From Thiohalocapsa sp. PB-PSB1 (GTDB lineage Bacteria > Pseudomonadota > Gammaproteobacteria > Chromatiales > Chromatiaceae), in NCBI GenBank assembly GCA_016745215.1, contig CP050890.1, positions 5,828,001-5,892,000 of the forward strand: a stretch of 64,000 nucleotides of DNA, given 5' to 3'. The notes beneath the pieces are model-generated. The model worked only from the letters and a program-made list of their open reading frames with translations. It was not told where the DNA came from and did no database searches. A program made the position numbers and the translations under genes. This document shows, piece after piece, positions 18,030-27,031 of the stretch. The first letter of the stretch is position 1, and each line of letters starts with the position of its first letter.

Positions 18030-18527
18030 ATGAGTATCCGATCCCATGATCTGGCTCGCGCTGCCTATGGTGTCGTCAGCGCGCGCCAACAATTGCCGGA
18101 CGACGAGCGCAAAAAATACGGCGCCCTGGCCCACAAATTGCCATCGCTGATCCTGCAAAACGGGCTGGCCCAAGCCACCGGGTTCCTGTTGGCCAAAGGC
18201 AAGAACATCCAAGCGACCGACAAGGACGCCGAAACGGAAACAGCAGTCGACAACCCAAGCACACGCCCGAACGAGCACTATGCACTGCTCGACGACCTGC
18301 GAGAGATCCTGCACGCCGTCAGGGTCATCAATAGCAATGTCACCGAGCGCGACGATCTGCACAAGCAGATCATTGATGCGGACATGGCTACGACCATGCG
18401 TTTGACCCGTCATAGCCTAGCCGCCTGCGGTTGGATCAAGCGCTATGTTCAGGGCATTCTGCGCATCGATTCGACTGGCGCCGTAAACGATGCAAACGAC
18501 GCCAAGGAGGACGATCATGCCGATTGA
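18030..18527 (+). CDS. cmr5: Type III-B Cmr5 (Cas11 small subunit)
   Basis: All-helical small subunit that packs along the backbone. 165 residues from the ATG at 18030. A GTG directly before it at 18027 is also possible. Helices include LARAAYGVVSARQ and YGALAHKLPSLILQNGLAQA, the latter being the Cmr5 signature, and a final LLDDLREILHAVRVI region. A polar linker of about 25 residues (TDKDAETETAVDNPSTR) separates the halves. The gene overlaps cmr6 by 11 nt. Confidence 0.88.
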   Translation: MSIRSHDLARAAYGVVSARQQLPDDERKKYGALAHKLPSLILQNGLAQATGFLLAKGKNIQATDKDAETETAVDNPSTRPNEHYALLDDLREILHAVRVINSNVTERDDLHKQIIDADMATTMRLTRHSLAACGWIKRYVQGILRIDSTGAVNDANDAKEDDHAD

Positions 18528-19746
18528 ATTAATGCGAACAGCCCTGCGCCCGTTGTATCGAGGTTCGCGCAGCATCCACCCCGGGCTGATGATCCAGCGC
18601 GGATTGGAGTACTTCGAGGCCGATGCCGATCGCCAGAACTGCGAGGACAATCAGGGAAACCGCAAAAAAACACTGAAGCAGCAACACATCGAGGGCATCT
18701 GCGCGTTGCCGGTCAATGACATCTACCGCAACGCCTACCAGCGTTGGCTCGCCGCCACCGCCGATGAAATGCGTTTTCGCAGTCTCATCGTCGCCATCGA
18801 CGGCCGCCTGCTCATCGGCCTGAATGGGGGTGGTGCCCTGGAGACCGGCTGCGCCATCAGCCATAGCTACGGCGTGCCCTTTCTACCCGGTTCCAGCATC
18901 AAGGGCATTGTCCAACATCATGTGCGCGGCACCGTCTTCGGCAAGGAGCATCGGGATGTCTGCGACGACCTGTTCGGCGCCGGTCCCAGCGAAGCCGATG
19001 CCGACCAGGCCACGGACCAGGGTTTAGCCGGTCTGGTCAGTTTTCACGATGCTTGGTGGGTGCCCGGCTCGGCGCCGAAACCTCAGGTCGACCGACCCTT
19101 TGCCCAAGAAGTCGTCACCACCCACCATCCAGGTTATTACCAGCACGAGGGCCGGTTCGCCGCGAGCGACTTCGACAGCCCGATCCCCAACGCGCAGGTT
19201 GGCGTGCACGGCAGCTTCTTGATCACTCTGGAGGGCGATCCTGCTTGGACCGAGCTGACCGAGCAGATGCTCATCGCCACATTGGCCGAGCGGGGGATCG
19301 GCGCGAAGACAAGGGCAGGCTACGGCTATGCCAATGTTGACCAAAATGCTTTCAAGCGCATGGAAAAGACCCGCGCACCCCTCGCCCAAGCCCGCCGCAC
19401 GCGCATCGAAGCGCAAAGGAAGGAACGGGAAGAGGCCATCGATACTCTGCTAGAGCGGAATCTGCCTCCCCAGCAGCAGGTTCTGAAGGCGGCAAGCAAA
19501 GCCATCTCGATATTGGAGAACGGCCCGGATATGGGCGGCAAACGCGAGGCCATCCTGAGCGAAATCAACACGCTGCTGCAAACCGCCGCGGCATGGCCAG
19601 ACGCCGCTGATCGCAACGCCGCCGCCGATCTCGTGACCGAGACCTTCGATAGAATTGGCTGGATGGACAAAGCCGGCAAGCAGAAGCAGAAGGAACGGCG
19701 CGAAAAAAAGATCGCTCAGTTGCGCAACGGCGAGGCCCAGCCATGA
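18517..19746 (+). CDS. cmr6: Type III-B Cmr6
   Basis: RAMP subunit near the 3' end of the Cmr complex. 409 residues from the ATG at 18517, chosen for the strong AAGGAGG at 18504-18510. The Cmr6 core is residues 90-285: SHSYGVPFLPGSSIKGIVQHH, DLFGAGPSEADADQATDQG, FHDAWWVPG, VVTTHHPGYYQ, and the closing glycine motif GIGAKTRAGYGYA. The last 120 residues are a charged helical extension (AQARRTRIEAQRKEREEA and similar) not typical of small Cmr6 proteins. It overlaps the next gene by 4 nt. Confidence 0.9.
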   Translation: MPIELMRTALRPLYRGSRSIHPGLMIQRGLEYFEADADRQNCEDNQGNRKKTLKQQHIEGICALPVNDIYRNAYQRWLAATADEMRFRSLIVAIDGRLLIGLNGGGALETGCAISHSYGVPFLPGSSIKGIVQHHVRGTVFGKEHRDVCDDLFGAGPSEADADQATDQGLAGLVSFHDAWWVPGSAPKPQVDRPFAQEVVTTHHPGYYQHEGRFAASDFDSPIPNAQVGVHGSFLITLEGDPAWTELTEQMLIATLAERGIGAKTRAGYGYANVDQNAFKRMEKTRAPLAQARRTRIEAQRKEREEAIDTLLERNLPPQQQVLKAASKAISILENGPDMGGKREAILSEINTLLQTAAAWPDAADRNAAADLVTETFDRIGWMDKAGKQKQKERREKKIAQLRNGEAQP

Positions 19747-20579
19747 TCCAACTCATCCAAAACGCCTTCCGCCAACTCTGGCACCGACTGTTGCGCCTGG
19801 CCCATCATCGACCGTGGATCAGCGGGCTGGTCGTGATCGCCGTACTGATGCTGGTCAGCGGCCTGATGGGCTGGGCGATGCGCGGTTTGGAGGAATCCCT
19901 GGTCAAGTGGCTGGACAACGCCTTTATCGTGTTGGGCGGCCTGTCGCTCAGCGTCGGCTGGGCGGTTGCGCTGGTCGTTTATGCCGGCCGCAAGGACGCG
20001 GCCTTGAATTTTCGCCATGCCGGTACGGACATCCAGTGTCCGGACTTCAAGGCCGCATTGATCCTGGCCAGCAACCGCGAAGAACTGATGGAATGGCACC
20101 TGCGGCACATCCCCCACGAGCGGGTCGAATGCGTCTGGACCGCATTCACCCGCGATGCCACCGCCAACGTCATGCAGCGTTTCCCGCGGCTGAGATCTCT
20201 GCACGCACCCAACCAGCGGCCGGACGCCGCCGACTGCAAGGATGATCCCGACTGTCTGGATGATCCCTTCGACCTGATCGCCGTCAAGGCCCACTGCCGG
20301 GCATTGCTGCTGGAACTGCTCGCGCGCTATGACCCGGGGCAGATCTGCGTCAACATCACCGGCAGCACCGCGGTGATGACGCTGGGTGCCTTCCAGGCCG
20401 CCGAGGAGCTGCGGATCACCAGCCTCTATCTGCTCGGTACGCACCGCGACGAGCGTGGCAATCCAAGCATCCGTCGCAGCCATGTCGGCGAGTCTAGCGA
20501 GGGCCAGATCAAGCTGATCTCGGACCACAGCGCCGAGTCCGGGGCGGGAACGGCAGCGCCCGAGGAAACCGCGCCATGA
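19743..20579 (+). CDS. Membrane-anchored CARF-like protein (two TM segments)
   Basis: Predicted membrane effector or sensor of Cas10-made cyclic oligoadenylates. 278 residues. Two hydrophobic segments lie at about 27-48 (ISGLVVIAVLMLVSGLMGW) and 60-82 (FIVLGGLSLSVGWAVALVVY), so the short N-terminus and the large C-terminal domain are probably both cytoplasmic. The soluble part resembles a CARF Rossmann fold: a first strand ALILASNREEL and a ligand-loop motif ICVNITGSTAVMTLGAFQAAEEL near 205-227. It reads like the TM-CARF effector class (Cam1-type), but the two-helix anchor and exact family are not certain. It overlaps cmr6 by 4 nt and the ring nuclease gene by 4 nt, tying all three in one operon. 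Confidence 0.7.
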   Translation: MIQLIQNAFRQLWHRLLRLAHHRPWISGLVVIAVLMLVSGLMGWAMRGLEESLVKWLDNAFIVLGGLSLSVGWAVALVVYAGRKDAALNFRHAGTDIQCPDFKAALILASNREELMEWHLRHIPHERVECVWTAFTRDATANVMQRFPRLRSLHAPNQRPDAADCKDDPDCLDDPFDLIAVKAHCRALLLELLARYDPGQICVNITGSTAVMTLGAFQAAEELRITSLYLLGTHRDERGNPSIRRSHVGESSEGQIKLISDHSAESGAGTAAPEETAP

Positions 20580-20920
20580 CCGATCGCCGGGAGCGGGTCC
20601 ACAAGCCCTACTTACTCAATACCCCGATCCTGACCAGCTATGGCGAGTTTCGCTTCAGCGGCCCGCTCAACCCGGAGCAGGCGCGTGCGCGTCTCACCGA
20701 CGGCTTCGTATCCGCCATCGGCCATGCCGACTCGGCGCGATTTCTGTCCGATCTGCTTGGACTCGCGGTGCCGGTGGATCGCATCAGCATCGCCATGCAA
20801 CCCGCCGAGCAAGCGCTGGTCCTGCGTTTGCGCACGCGGCTGCCGGAAGGCAAAATACTGACCAGCGACGAAATGGCCCAGATTCCCTACGAGTTGGGCT
20901 GGTTGGAGCGATTGCGTTGA
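20576..20920 (+). CDS. crn2: Crn2/AcrIII-1 family ring nuclease (DUF1874)
   Basis: Predicted ring nuclease that cleaves cyclic tetra-adenylate and so switches off type III signalling. 114 residues, the usual size. The DUF1874 pattern is nearly complete: YLLNTPILTSYGEFRF, then GFVSAIGHADSARFLSDLLG with the conserved histidine in IGH, VPVDRISIAMQPAEQALV, and LPEGKILTSDEM followed by YELGWLERL. Cellular members are Crn2, and viral ones are the anti-CRISPR AcrIII-1. The start overlaps the stop of the membrane CARF gene (ATGA). Placing an off-switch in the same operon as its likely effector suggests the ligand is cA4. Confidence 0.88.
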   Translation: MTDRRERVHKPYLLNTPILTSYGEFRFSGPLNPEQARARLTDGFVSAIGHADSARFLSDLLGLAVPVDRISIAMQPAEQALVLRLRTRLPEGKILTSDEMAQIPYELGWLERLR

Positions 20921-21202
20921 ATACCGGCGCTCCATACCCTGGTACCAGCCCATCGAACCCAAGGCACCGCGTGAGGCCGAGGGCAGCCAGCCGCCAACGC
21001 GCGTCACCATGTCAGGTAACGACCCATTGCGCGCCAAAATCCATGCCCATCAAGCGCGTGTACACAGCCAAACCCGTTGCTGCTTGGGTAGATCGACAAT
21101 CTATTCGAACCCAGAACAGCGCGAAGAAGGAACGGAGATTGAAATTTGCTCTTGTCTTCCCCGCATCCCGCGTGCTCCTCGCGGTGAACAATAATGAACC
21201 GC
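20921..21202. other. Gene-free spacer between crn2 and the array 1 leader
   Basis: An open frame runs through here but shows no family pattern and continues into the CRISPR leader, so I do not call it a gene. No hairpin terminator is obvious. Confidence 0.4.
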
Positions 21203-21479
21203 AGATTTTACAAAATACGTGTACAGCCCAAGGTCAAGGGACGCGCAAAGGGCTCGTTAGACCCTGCGATGGGTTTCAGCACCGACAAGGGTCTTGCACT
21301 TTTCTGAGTAGCGATTACAATCACGAAGCTGAGATCCGAACTGGCAGCAAGCCACTTCCGCACGGTCTAAATACCCAGTACAGACTACGACTGTGCATAC
21401 TAACTCTGAGGCCAAAAAAGTGTGTCGAAAAAACAACATGCAACAGGTTGATCTTTATGGGTTTTTCTGTCGGTAGGCT
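21203..21479 (+). promoter_or_regulatory. Leader of CRISPR array 1
   Basis: The segment before the first repeat matches the leader of array 2 (31203-31427). Near-identical blocks are GAGATCC-AACTGGCA and AACTCTGAGGCC followed by AAAAAGTGTGTCG and AAAAAACAACAT. This fixes the leader on the left and transcription on the plus strand. A TATA-like word (CATACT, about 21397) precedes the conserved AACTCTGAGG block and may be the promoter -10 element. Confidence 0.75.
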
Positions 21480-23617
21480 CTCGCATTGATGACCCGTTCT
21501 AAAGGGGATTGAGACGAGGGGCAGGAGCGCGAGATCAAGAAGCTGCGGGAGCTCGCATTGATGACCCGTTCTAAAGGGGATTGAGACCCTCCGGGATTGG
21601 TGCGTCGGGGTCGCCGTCAAACCTCGCATTGATGACCCGTTCTAAAGGGGATTGAGACGTCGGCGTTTTGCTCCATTATGTCCTGGACATAGGCTCGCAT
21701 TGATGACCCGTTCTAAAGGGGATTGAGACGTATTTCCAGTCTGCGTACTCCGCACCACCATTGTTTCTCGCATTGATGACCCGTTCTAAAGGGGATTGAG
21801 ACGGCCTCCTCGTGTAGTCCACGAAGCGAGTTTTCACTCGCATTGATGACCCGTTCTAAAGGGGATTGAGACGTTTCAAGAGCGACGGCAAAACTAGCAC
21901 CACTACTCGCATTGATGACCCGTTCTAAAGGGGATTGAGACGATTCAAGAACGTGCACATGACGGAGAATGCCCACTCGCATTGATGACCCGTTCTAAAG
22001 GGGATTGAGACGTTGTTCACCACCCCGCCTACCAATACTTCCACGCTCGCATTGATGACCCGTTCTAAAGGGGATTGAGACTTTAAGGTCGTCTTTGTCA
22101 TTGCGGTGCTCCGTCCTCGCATTGATGACCCGTTCTAAAGGGGATTGAGACTGACGTTGATGTCGACGTAGAACTTCATCGGTCTCGCATTGATGACCCG
22201 TTCTAAAGGGGATTGAGACGTGAAAGCGTGAGCGTTTTTTGCACTCATGAGAACTCGCATTGATGACCCGTTCTAAAGGGGATTGAGACGGCGGCAGGTG
22301 GTTGCAGTTGAAGATGGTGTACGCTCGCATTGATGACCCGTTCTAAAGGGGATTGAGACCCGGCCGTTCTGTTCTCCCGACCCTACGCTACGTCTCGCAT
22401 TGATGACCCGTTCTAAAGGGGATTGAGACGACGAAAAGATGGCATCATGTGCCCATCCGCCCCTCGCATTGATGACCCGTTCTAAAGGGGATTGAGACTT
22501 CTCGGGTCGGGTGGTTGCTGTGTCCCATTATGCTCGCATTGATGACCCGTTCTAAAGGGGATTGAGACCTGATGCCGTGCGGTTACTTGTACGCAGCATC
22601 CCCTCGCATTGATGACCCGTTCTAAAGGGGATTGAGACCTTACCACACATCACCAACCCAACACCTACTCTAACTCGCATTGATGACCCGTTCTAGAGGG
22701 GATTGAGACGCTTCGAGGAGAAATGTCTTCTCCTTCTCGTAACCTCGCATTGATGACCCGTTCTAAAGGGGATTGAGACGATCTCGACCCGCTCCCCCTC
22801 AGGAGAGCGGAGTGCTCGCATTGATGACCCGTTCTAAAGGGGATTGAGACGACGATGCAGGTACGTCTCAGAAAATACGCATACTCGCATTGATGACCCG
22901 TTCTAAAGGGGATTGAGACGCGCCTCCCCGTTCTCACGCTGCTTCCACGTCTCCCTCGCATTGATGACCCGTTCTAAAGGGGATTGAGACGCACAAACAA
23001 TTTAGACCATTTTCCGACGTACACTCGCATTGATGACCCGTTCTAAAGGGGATTGAGACGTCCGTCGTGGCACCGCCTTGTTTCGCATCCATCTCGCATT
23101 GATGACCCGTTCTAAAGGGGATTGAGACCTTCATACGAGTACCACCGCATTCCCTGCGTTTCACTCGCATTGATGACCCGTTCTAAAGGGGATTGAGACG
23201 GTCACCTAAAAACTATCCATTCCTTATGGACTACTCGCATTGATGACCCGTTCTAAAGGGGATTGAGACAATCAGCCGCACCGAACACGAAGGTGCGATC
23301 GCTCGCATTGATGACCCGTTCTAAAGGGGATTGAGACTACAGATCTGCGTACAACATGGTTGCACTCCTCCTCGCATTGATGACCCGTTCTAAAGGGGAT
23401 TGAGACAAACCGTTGGAGACATCCTTGTCTCCAAAACCTGCTCGCATTGATGACCCGTTCTAAAGGGGATTGAGACGGTTCCGAGGCGGATGAGTCGCTC
23501 CCAAAAATACTCTCGCATTGATGACCCGTTCTAAAGGGGATTGAGACTGTTTGAAGGGTGTTGGGCCCCACCCCGTGGCGCCTCGCATTGATGACCCGTT
23601 CTAAAGGGGATTGAGAC
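21480..23617 (+). CRISPR. CRISPR array 1: 31 repeats of 36 bp, 30 spacers
   Basis: The 36-bp repeat begins CTCGCATTGATGACC and ends GGGGATTGAGAC. Units are 68-73 bp, giving spacers of 32-37 nt. All repeats are identical by eye except the one at 22674, which has A to G in the TTCTAAAG word. The 3' end ATTGAGAC fits a type III 8-nt crRNA tag on the plus strand, in agreement with the leader at the left. The last repeat is not degenerate. Spacer 17 (22639-22673) shares its first 28 nt with a spacer in array 2. Confidence 0.97.
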
Positions 23618-23761
23618 GATGAAGTATCCGACGTCTTCGGGTCCCTTGCTAATCTGCTAATCTGCTGCTAATCTGCAGAATCTGCAGGACACCCATTTAC
23701 TTGACCTTCTCCTACATTTCGACTAGGCTTTCCTCAACACCATAACGCCCGGAATCTCCCA
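23618..23761. repeat. Array 1 trailer with CTAATCTGC micro-repeats and the GGACACCC motif
   Basis: CTAATCTG is repeated several times (about 23650-23680), followed by GGACACCCATTTACTTG. The same motif recurs before the second transposase copy (24198, 24236) and at 25547-25600. Confidence 0.6.
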
Positions 23762-24181
23762 ATGACCAGTCCGCGCTCGGCCCTCGTATCCGTTGAAGAC
23801 ACTCCTTGGTATCACTGCGTGAGCCGGTGCGTGCGGCGCGCTTTCCTGTGTGGGGAGGATCCGTTCTCCGGCCAGAACTTCGACCACCGTCGCGGCTGGA
23901 TCGCCGAGCGCATCATGCAGCTTGCTGGCATCTTTGCCATCGACGTAGCCGCCTACGCCGTCATGAGTAACCACTACCACGTCGTGGTGCGCATCGACCG
24001 GGAGCGGGCGCTGGGTTGGTCGGTCGAGCAGGTGCTACGACGCTGGACGGAGCTGTTCTCAGGCCCGCTGCTGGTGACCCGTTACCTGTCCGATGCGCGC
24101 GCCGAGATGTGCGACGCGGAGATCGCCAAGGTCGAAGAGCTGGCCGACACCTATCGGGCGCGTCTGTACGACTTGTCCTGA
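23762..24181 (+). pseudogene. Truncated duplicate of the Y1 (RAYT-type) transposase
   Basis: Encodes the first 139 residues of the transposase that follows at 24310, almost identical over the whole length including the HUH-type motif SNHYHVVVRID, and then stops right after YDLS. The duplicated DNA covers about 23685-24180 and 24233-24727, including about 75 bp of upstream sequence, so this is a recent tandem partial duplication. It lacks the C-terminal half and the downstream catalytic helix region, so it is probably inactive. Confidence 0.88.
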
Positions 24182-24309
24182 ATCTGTAATCTGTAGGACA
24201 CCCATTTACTGGATCGAATCTGTACGAATCTGTAGGACACCCATTTACTTGACCTTCTCCTACATTTCGACTAGGCTTTCCTCAACACCATAACGCCCGG
24301 AATCTCACA

Positions 24310-25401
24310 ATGACCAGTCCGCGCTCGGCCCTCGTATCCGTTGAAGACACTCCTTGGTATCACTGCGTGAGCCGGTGCGTGCGGCGCGCCTTCCTGTGTG
24401 GGGAGGATCCGTTCTCCGGCGAGAACTTCGACCACCGTCGCGGCTGGATCGCCGAGCGCATCATGCAGCTTGCTGGCATCTTTGCCATCGACGTGGCCGC
24501 CTACGCCGTCATGAGTAACCACTACCACGTCGTGGTGCGCATCGACCGGGAGCGGGCGCTGGGTTGGTCGGTCGAGCAGGTGCTACGACGCTGGACGGAG
24601 CTGTTCTCAGGCCCGCTGCTGGTGACCCGTTACCTGTCCGATGCGCGCGCCGAGATGTGCGACGCGGAGATCGCCAAGGTCGAAGAGCTGGCCGACACCT
24701 ATCGGGCGCGTCTGTACGACTTGTCCTGGTTCATGCGCACGCTCAACGAGCACATCGCCCGACAGGCGAATGCCGAGGACAAGGTCAAGGGCCGGTTCTG
24801 GGAAGGTCGCTTCAAGAGTCAGGCGTTGCTGGATGAGCAGGCGCTGCTGGCGGCGATGGCATACGTCGATCTCAACCCGGTGCGCGCCGGGATCGCCGAA
24901 ACGCCGGAGGCATCGGACTACACCTCCATTCAAGCCCGCATCGAAGCGGTGCCGGAAACCCTGGATGCCGAGATCAGCGCCCCAGAGGGCTCGCCGGCAG
25001 ACGGTTCTCCTTCAGCCGTCCTGGAGGGAGAGACCTTGCGCTCGGAGGATGAGACACGGGCTTTGCCGAAGATCCCGCTCATGCCGTTCGACGCGACCGC
25101 GCAGACGCCCTGGGCGGTGCCATTCGCCTTCGAGGACTACCTGGAACTGGTCGACTGGACGGGCCGGGCGGTGCGCTCGGACAAGCGCGGCCATATCGAG
25201 GCGCGGTTGCCGCGCATCCTCGATCGGCTGAACATCGACGGCGAGCGCTTCCTCGGCTATGCCAACCGGCTCCTGGAGGCGTTTGGCACGGCGATCGGTG
25301 CACCGCAAGCCATGACCAGTCTGTGCGCTCGGCGGCAGACCAAATACCTGCGCGGCATACGTGCCGCACGCGAGTTGTTTGCGCCTAAACTAGCTGCGTG
25401 A
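24310..25401 (+). CDS. Y1/HUH transposase, REP-associated (RAYT-like)
   Basis: Single-strand DNA transposase of the Y1_Tnp family, 363 residues. The HUH metal-binding motif is in SNHYHVVVRID at about residues 69-79. The helix with the nucleophile region is RARLYDLSWFMRTLNE, and GRFWEGRFKSQALLDEQAL with YVDLNPVRAGIA is the classic RAYT block at about 160-200. A C-terminal extension of about 150 residues ends with a basic helix. Such proteins act on REP hairpins with a GTAG foot. Hairpins of that form fill 37.2-40.7 kb of this window, which makes this a candidate for their cognate enzyme. The copy at 23762 is its truncated twin. Confidence 0.87.
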   Translation: MTSPRSALVSVEDTPWYHCVSRCVRRAFLCGEDPFSGENFDHRRGWIAERIMQLAGIFAIDVAAYAVMSNHYHVVVRIDRERALGWSVEQVLRRWTELFSGPLLVTRYLSDARAEMCDAEIAKVEELADTYRARLYDLSWFMRTLNEHIARQANAEDKVKGRFWEGRFKSQALLDEQALLAAMAYVDLNPVRAGIAETPEASDYTSIQARIEAVPETLDAEISAPEGSPADGSPSAVLEGETLRSEDETRALPKIPLMPFDATAQTPWAVPFAFEDYLELVDWTGRAVRSDKRGHIEARLPRILDRLNIDGERFLGYANRLLEAFGTAIGAPQAMTSLCARRQTKYLRGIRAARELFAPKLAA

Positions 25402-25780
25402 AGCGGGTAGATAGCACAAGAAGCAAGAGGCTCGGCAGGAAAGTAAGCCAGTGCTGCCTGGCAAGGCCGCGTGCTCTAACGGGTGCGAGTTGCGCCTGCG
25501 CGCAATTTAACACCTACTCACCTAACAACTCACCTAACACCTAAGGGACACCCATTTACCCACCCCACCAACACCTAAGGGACACCCATTTACCCCCATT
25601 TACCCACCCCATTTACCCACCTAGGGTAAATGCTTGCACGGTCTCGGGGCCTCGGCATCAATGGCCAGCCCCTGGAATATCCGCAACAGCCAACAGGGCA
25701 AACTTGCCGAAAGAATATCTTCCCCCTCCCTGCCGTTAGGCTGCCTCCCATCGCAATAACTCTGCCTTGGGAGGCAATCG
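25402..25780. repeat. Spacer with repeated GGACACCCATTTACC motifs
   Basis: No gene. Between about 25500 and 25625 the words CACCTAA, GGGACACCCATTTACC and CCATTTACCCACC are repeated in short tandem. The right end carries the Shine-Dalgarno hairpin of the next gene. Confidence 0.6.
25743..25775 (+). promoter_or_regulatory. Hairpin covering the ribosome binding site of the adaptation operon
   Basis: GCCTCCCA (25743-25750) and TGGGAGGC (25768-25775) are a perfect 8-bp inverted repeat with a 17-nt loop. The right arm contains the Shine-Dalgarno GGGAGG (25769-25774) of the gene starting at 25781. A folded mRNA would hide this site. Confidence 0.55.
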
Positions 25781-26920
25781 ATGTCCAAGTGGTTTTATCC
25801 TGTTTCCTGGTCTCTGCAGCTGGCCGGCGGCGTTGTGTTGTTCGGCGTCGCAGCCGTGCTGGAGGCACTCGTTCTGCACAGCTACCTCGGCTTGCTCTGG
25901 CTTGCCCTGCTGCTCGCCTTCGCCCTGGAGGCGCTGAAAGTGCTGGTAATCGTCGTGCATCGCTTTCTGGTGGAACAGCGCACGGTGCGCTATCCCGTCA
26001 GCGTCCGCACTATTGTTCAGGTCTTCCGGCTGACGCTGGTGCTGCTGTCGGCAGCGTGTTCCCTGATGTTCCTCGCCGAGCGTCTGGATCGCCCACACCT
26101 GGCGGCGGTGCGCGCCGCGGATTTGAGCAGCATCGAACGCCGCTATGTCGAGGACAGCAAAGCCGCGCGCGCCGAGCACCAGGCGCGGGCGCAAGCCGCC
26201 CTGGCAGCACTGGACGCCAGCGAACGGCGACAGCACGCGGCGCTCGCCCAGCGCTACTTGTCGACCATAAACGAACTGGAGGCCAAGCTCGACGCCGAGA
26301 TGGACAACACCGGTACCGGCGGTGGTTTCATCGGGCCGCGCTACCGCGCCCTCGAGCAGCGTCTGGCAGATGAAAAAACCGCCTACCAAGCCGCACGCAC
26401 CAAGCTGGAGCAGGCCATTGCCGCCAATCGCGCTGCGCTCATGGAGCGCCTGCAGCGCGAGCAGCATGCGGCGCTGGCGGATCTGCAGCAAACGCGCGAC
26501 AGCCGTTCGGCTTTCATCCGCGCCAGCGATTACCAAAACGACGAACGCGTCGAGCACGCGCTGGCCAGGGCCTTTGTCAATACCCTCGGCGCCGTGATCT
26601 CGCAACCGCCGGGCACCTTGCAGTTCGTCTTCGTCTTTGCGCTGTTTATCAGCCTGTTGATCGAGCTCGGCATTTGGGTCAGCTTCGAGCACCTGACGCT
26701 GGCCCGGCTGCCGGTGTTCGAAGCTCACCACCGCGCCGAGCTGTTTGCCGACGGCAAGGCGGTGGAAACGGATTCGGCGTTGCGCGGTTTCGAGCAGGAG
26801 CGTGCGTTTGCCGAGGAAAAGGCGCGCCGGGCGCGGCGCGGTATCCAAGACCTGCTCGACGACATGGAGTTCGACAAGATTGCCGAACACCCAACGCGGC
26901 GCCGATCTCAGGCTAAATAG
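25781..26920 (+). CDS. Membrane protein with long coiled coil, first gene of the adaptation operon
   Basis: Not recognised as a named family. 379 residues. Three hydrophobic segments lie at about 9-30, 35-60 (LLWLALLLAFALEALKVLVI) and 78-98, and a fourth near 277-302 (FVFVFALFISLLIELGIWV). Between them residues 105-255 are a charged, Ala/Glu/Gln/Arg-rich region with strong coiled-coil character, interrupted by a glycine turn (NTGTGGGFIGPRY). The tail is basic and helical. It is not CorA: no GMN motif is present. It is followed on the same strand by a soluble coiled-coil gene and then cas2, cas2, cas1 and a reverse transcriptase. Start at 25781 with GGGAGG 6 nt upstream, inside a hairpin. Confidence 0.7.
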   Translation: MSKWFYPVSWSLQLAGGVVLFGVAAVLEALVLHSYLGLLWLALLLAFALEALKVLVIVVHRFLVEQRTVRYPVSVRTIVQVFRLTLVLLSAACSLMFLAERLDRPHLAAVRAADLSSIERRYVEDSKAARAEHQARAQAALAALDASERRQHAALAQRYLSTINELEAKLDAEMDNTGTGGGFIGPRYRALEQRLADEKTAYQAARTKLEQAIAANRAALMERLQREQHAALADLQQTRDSRSAFIRASDYQNDERVEHALARAFVNTLGAVISQPPGTLQFVFVFALFISLLIELGIWVSFEHLTLARLPVFEAHHRAELFADGKAVETDSALRGFEQERAFAEEKARRARRGIQDLLDDMEFDKIAEHPTRRRSQAK

Positions 26921-27031
26921 CACCGATGCCGGATGCCTCGCCGGTGCACGCGGAGCTCGCCTCCGCGTTGCACGGGCTGCGACAGCCGCGCGTCATACCA
27001 ACCAAGATCATTCAACACAGGAGCCCCACAG

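Noticed and set aside
20917..21489. 190-codon open frame after crn2
   Set aside because: It runs through the conserved CRISPR leader and into the first repeat, has no family pattern, and the matching stretch of the array 2 leader does not keep the same frame as a gene.
21713..22330. Minus-strand open frames of 60-180 codons across both arrays
   Set aside because: They translate the 36-bp repeat (recurring IPFRTGHQCE-type peptides) plus random spacers; repeat length divisible by three keeps them open.
25781..26920. CorA-type CRISPR accessory protein
   Set aside because: CorA genes accompany some III-B loci, but this protein lacks the GMN motif and the two-helix C-terminal topology of CorA.
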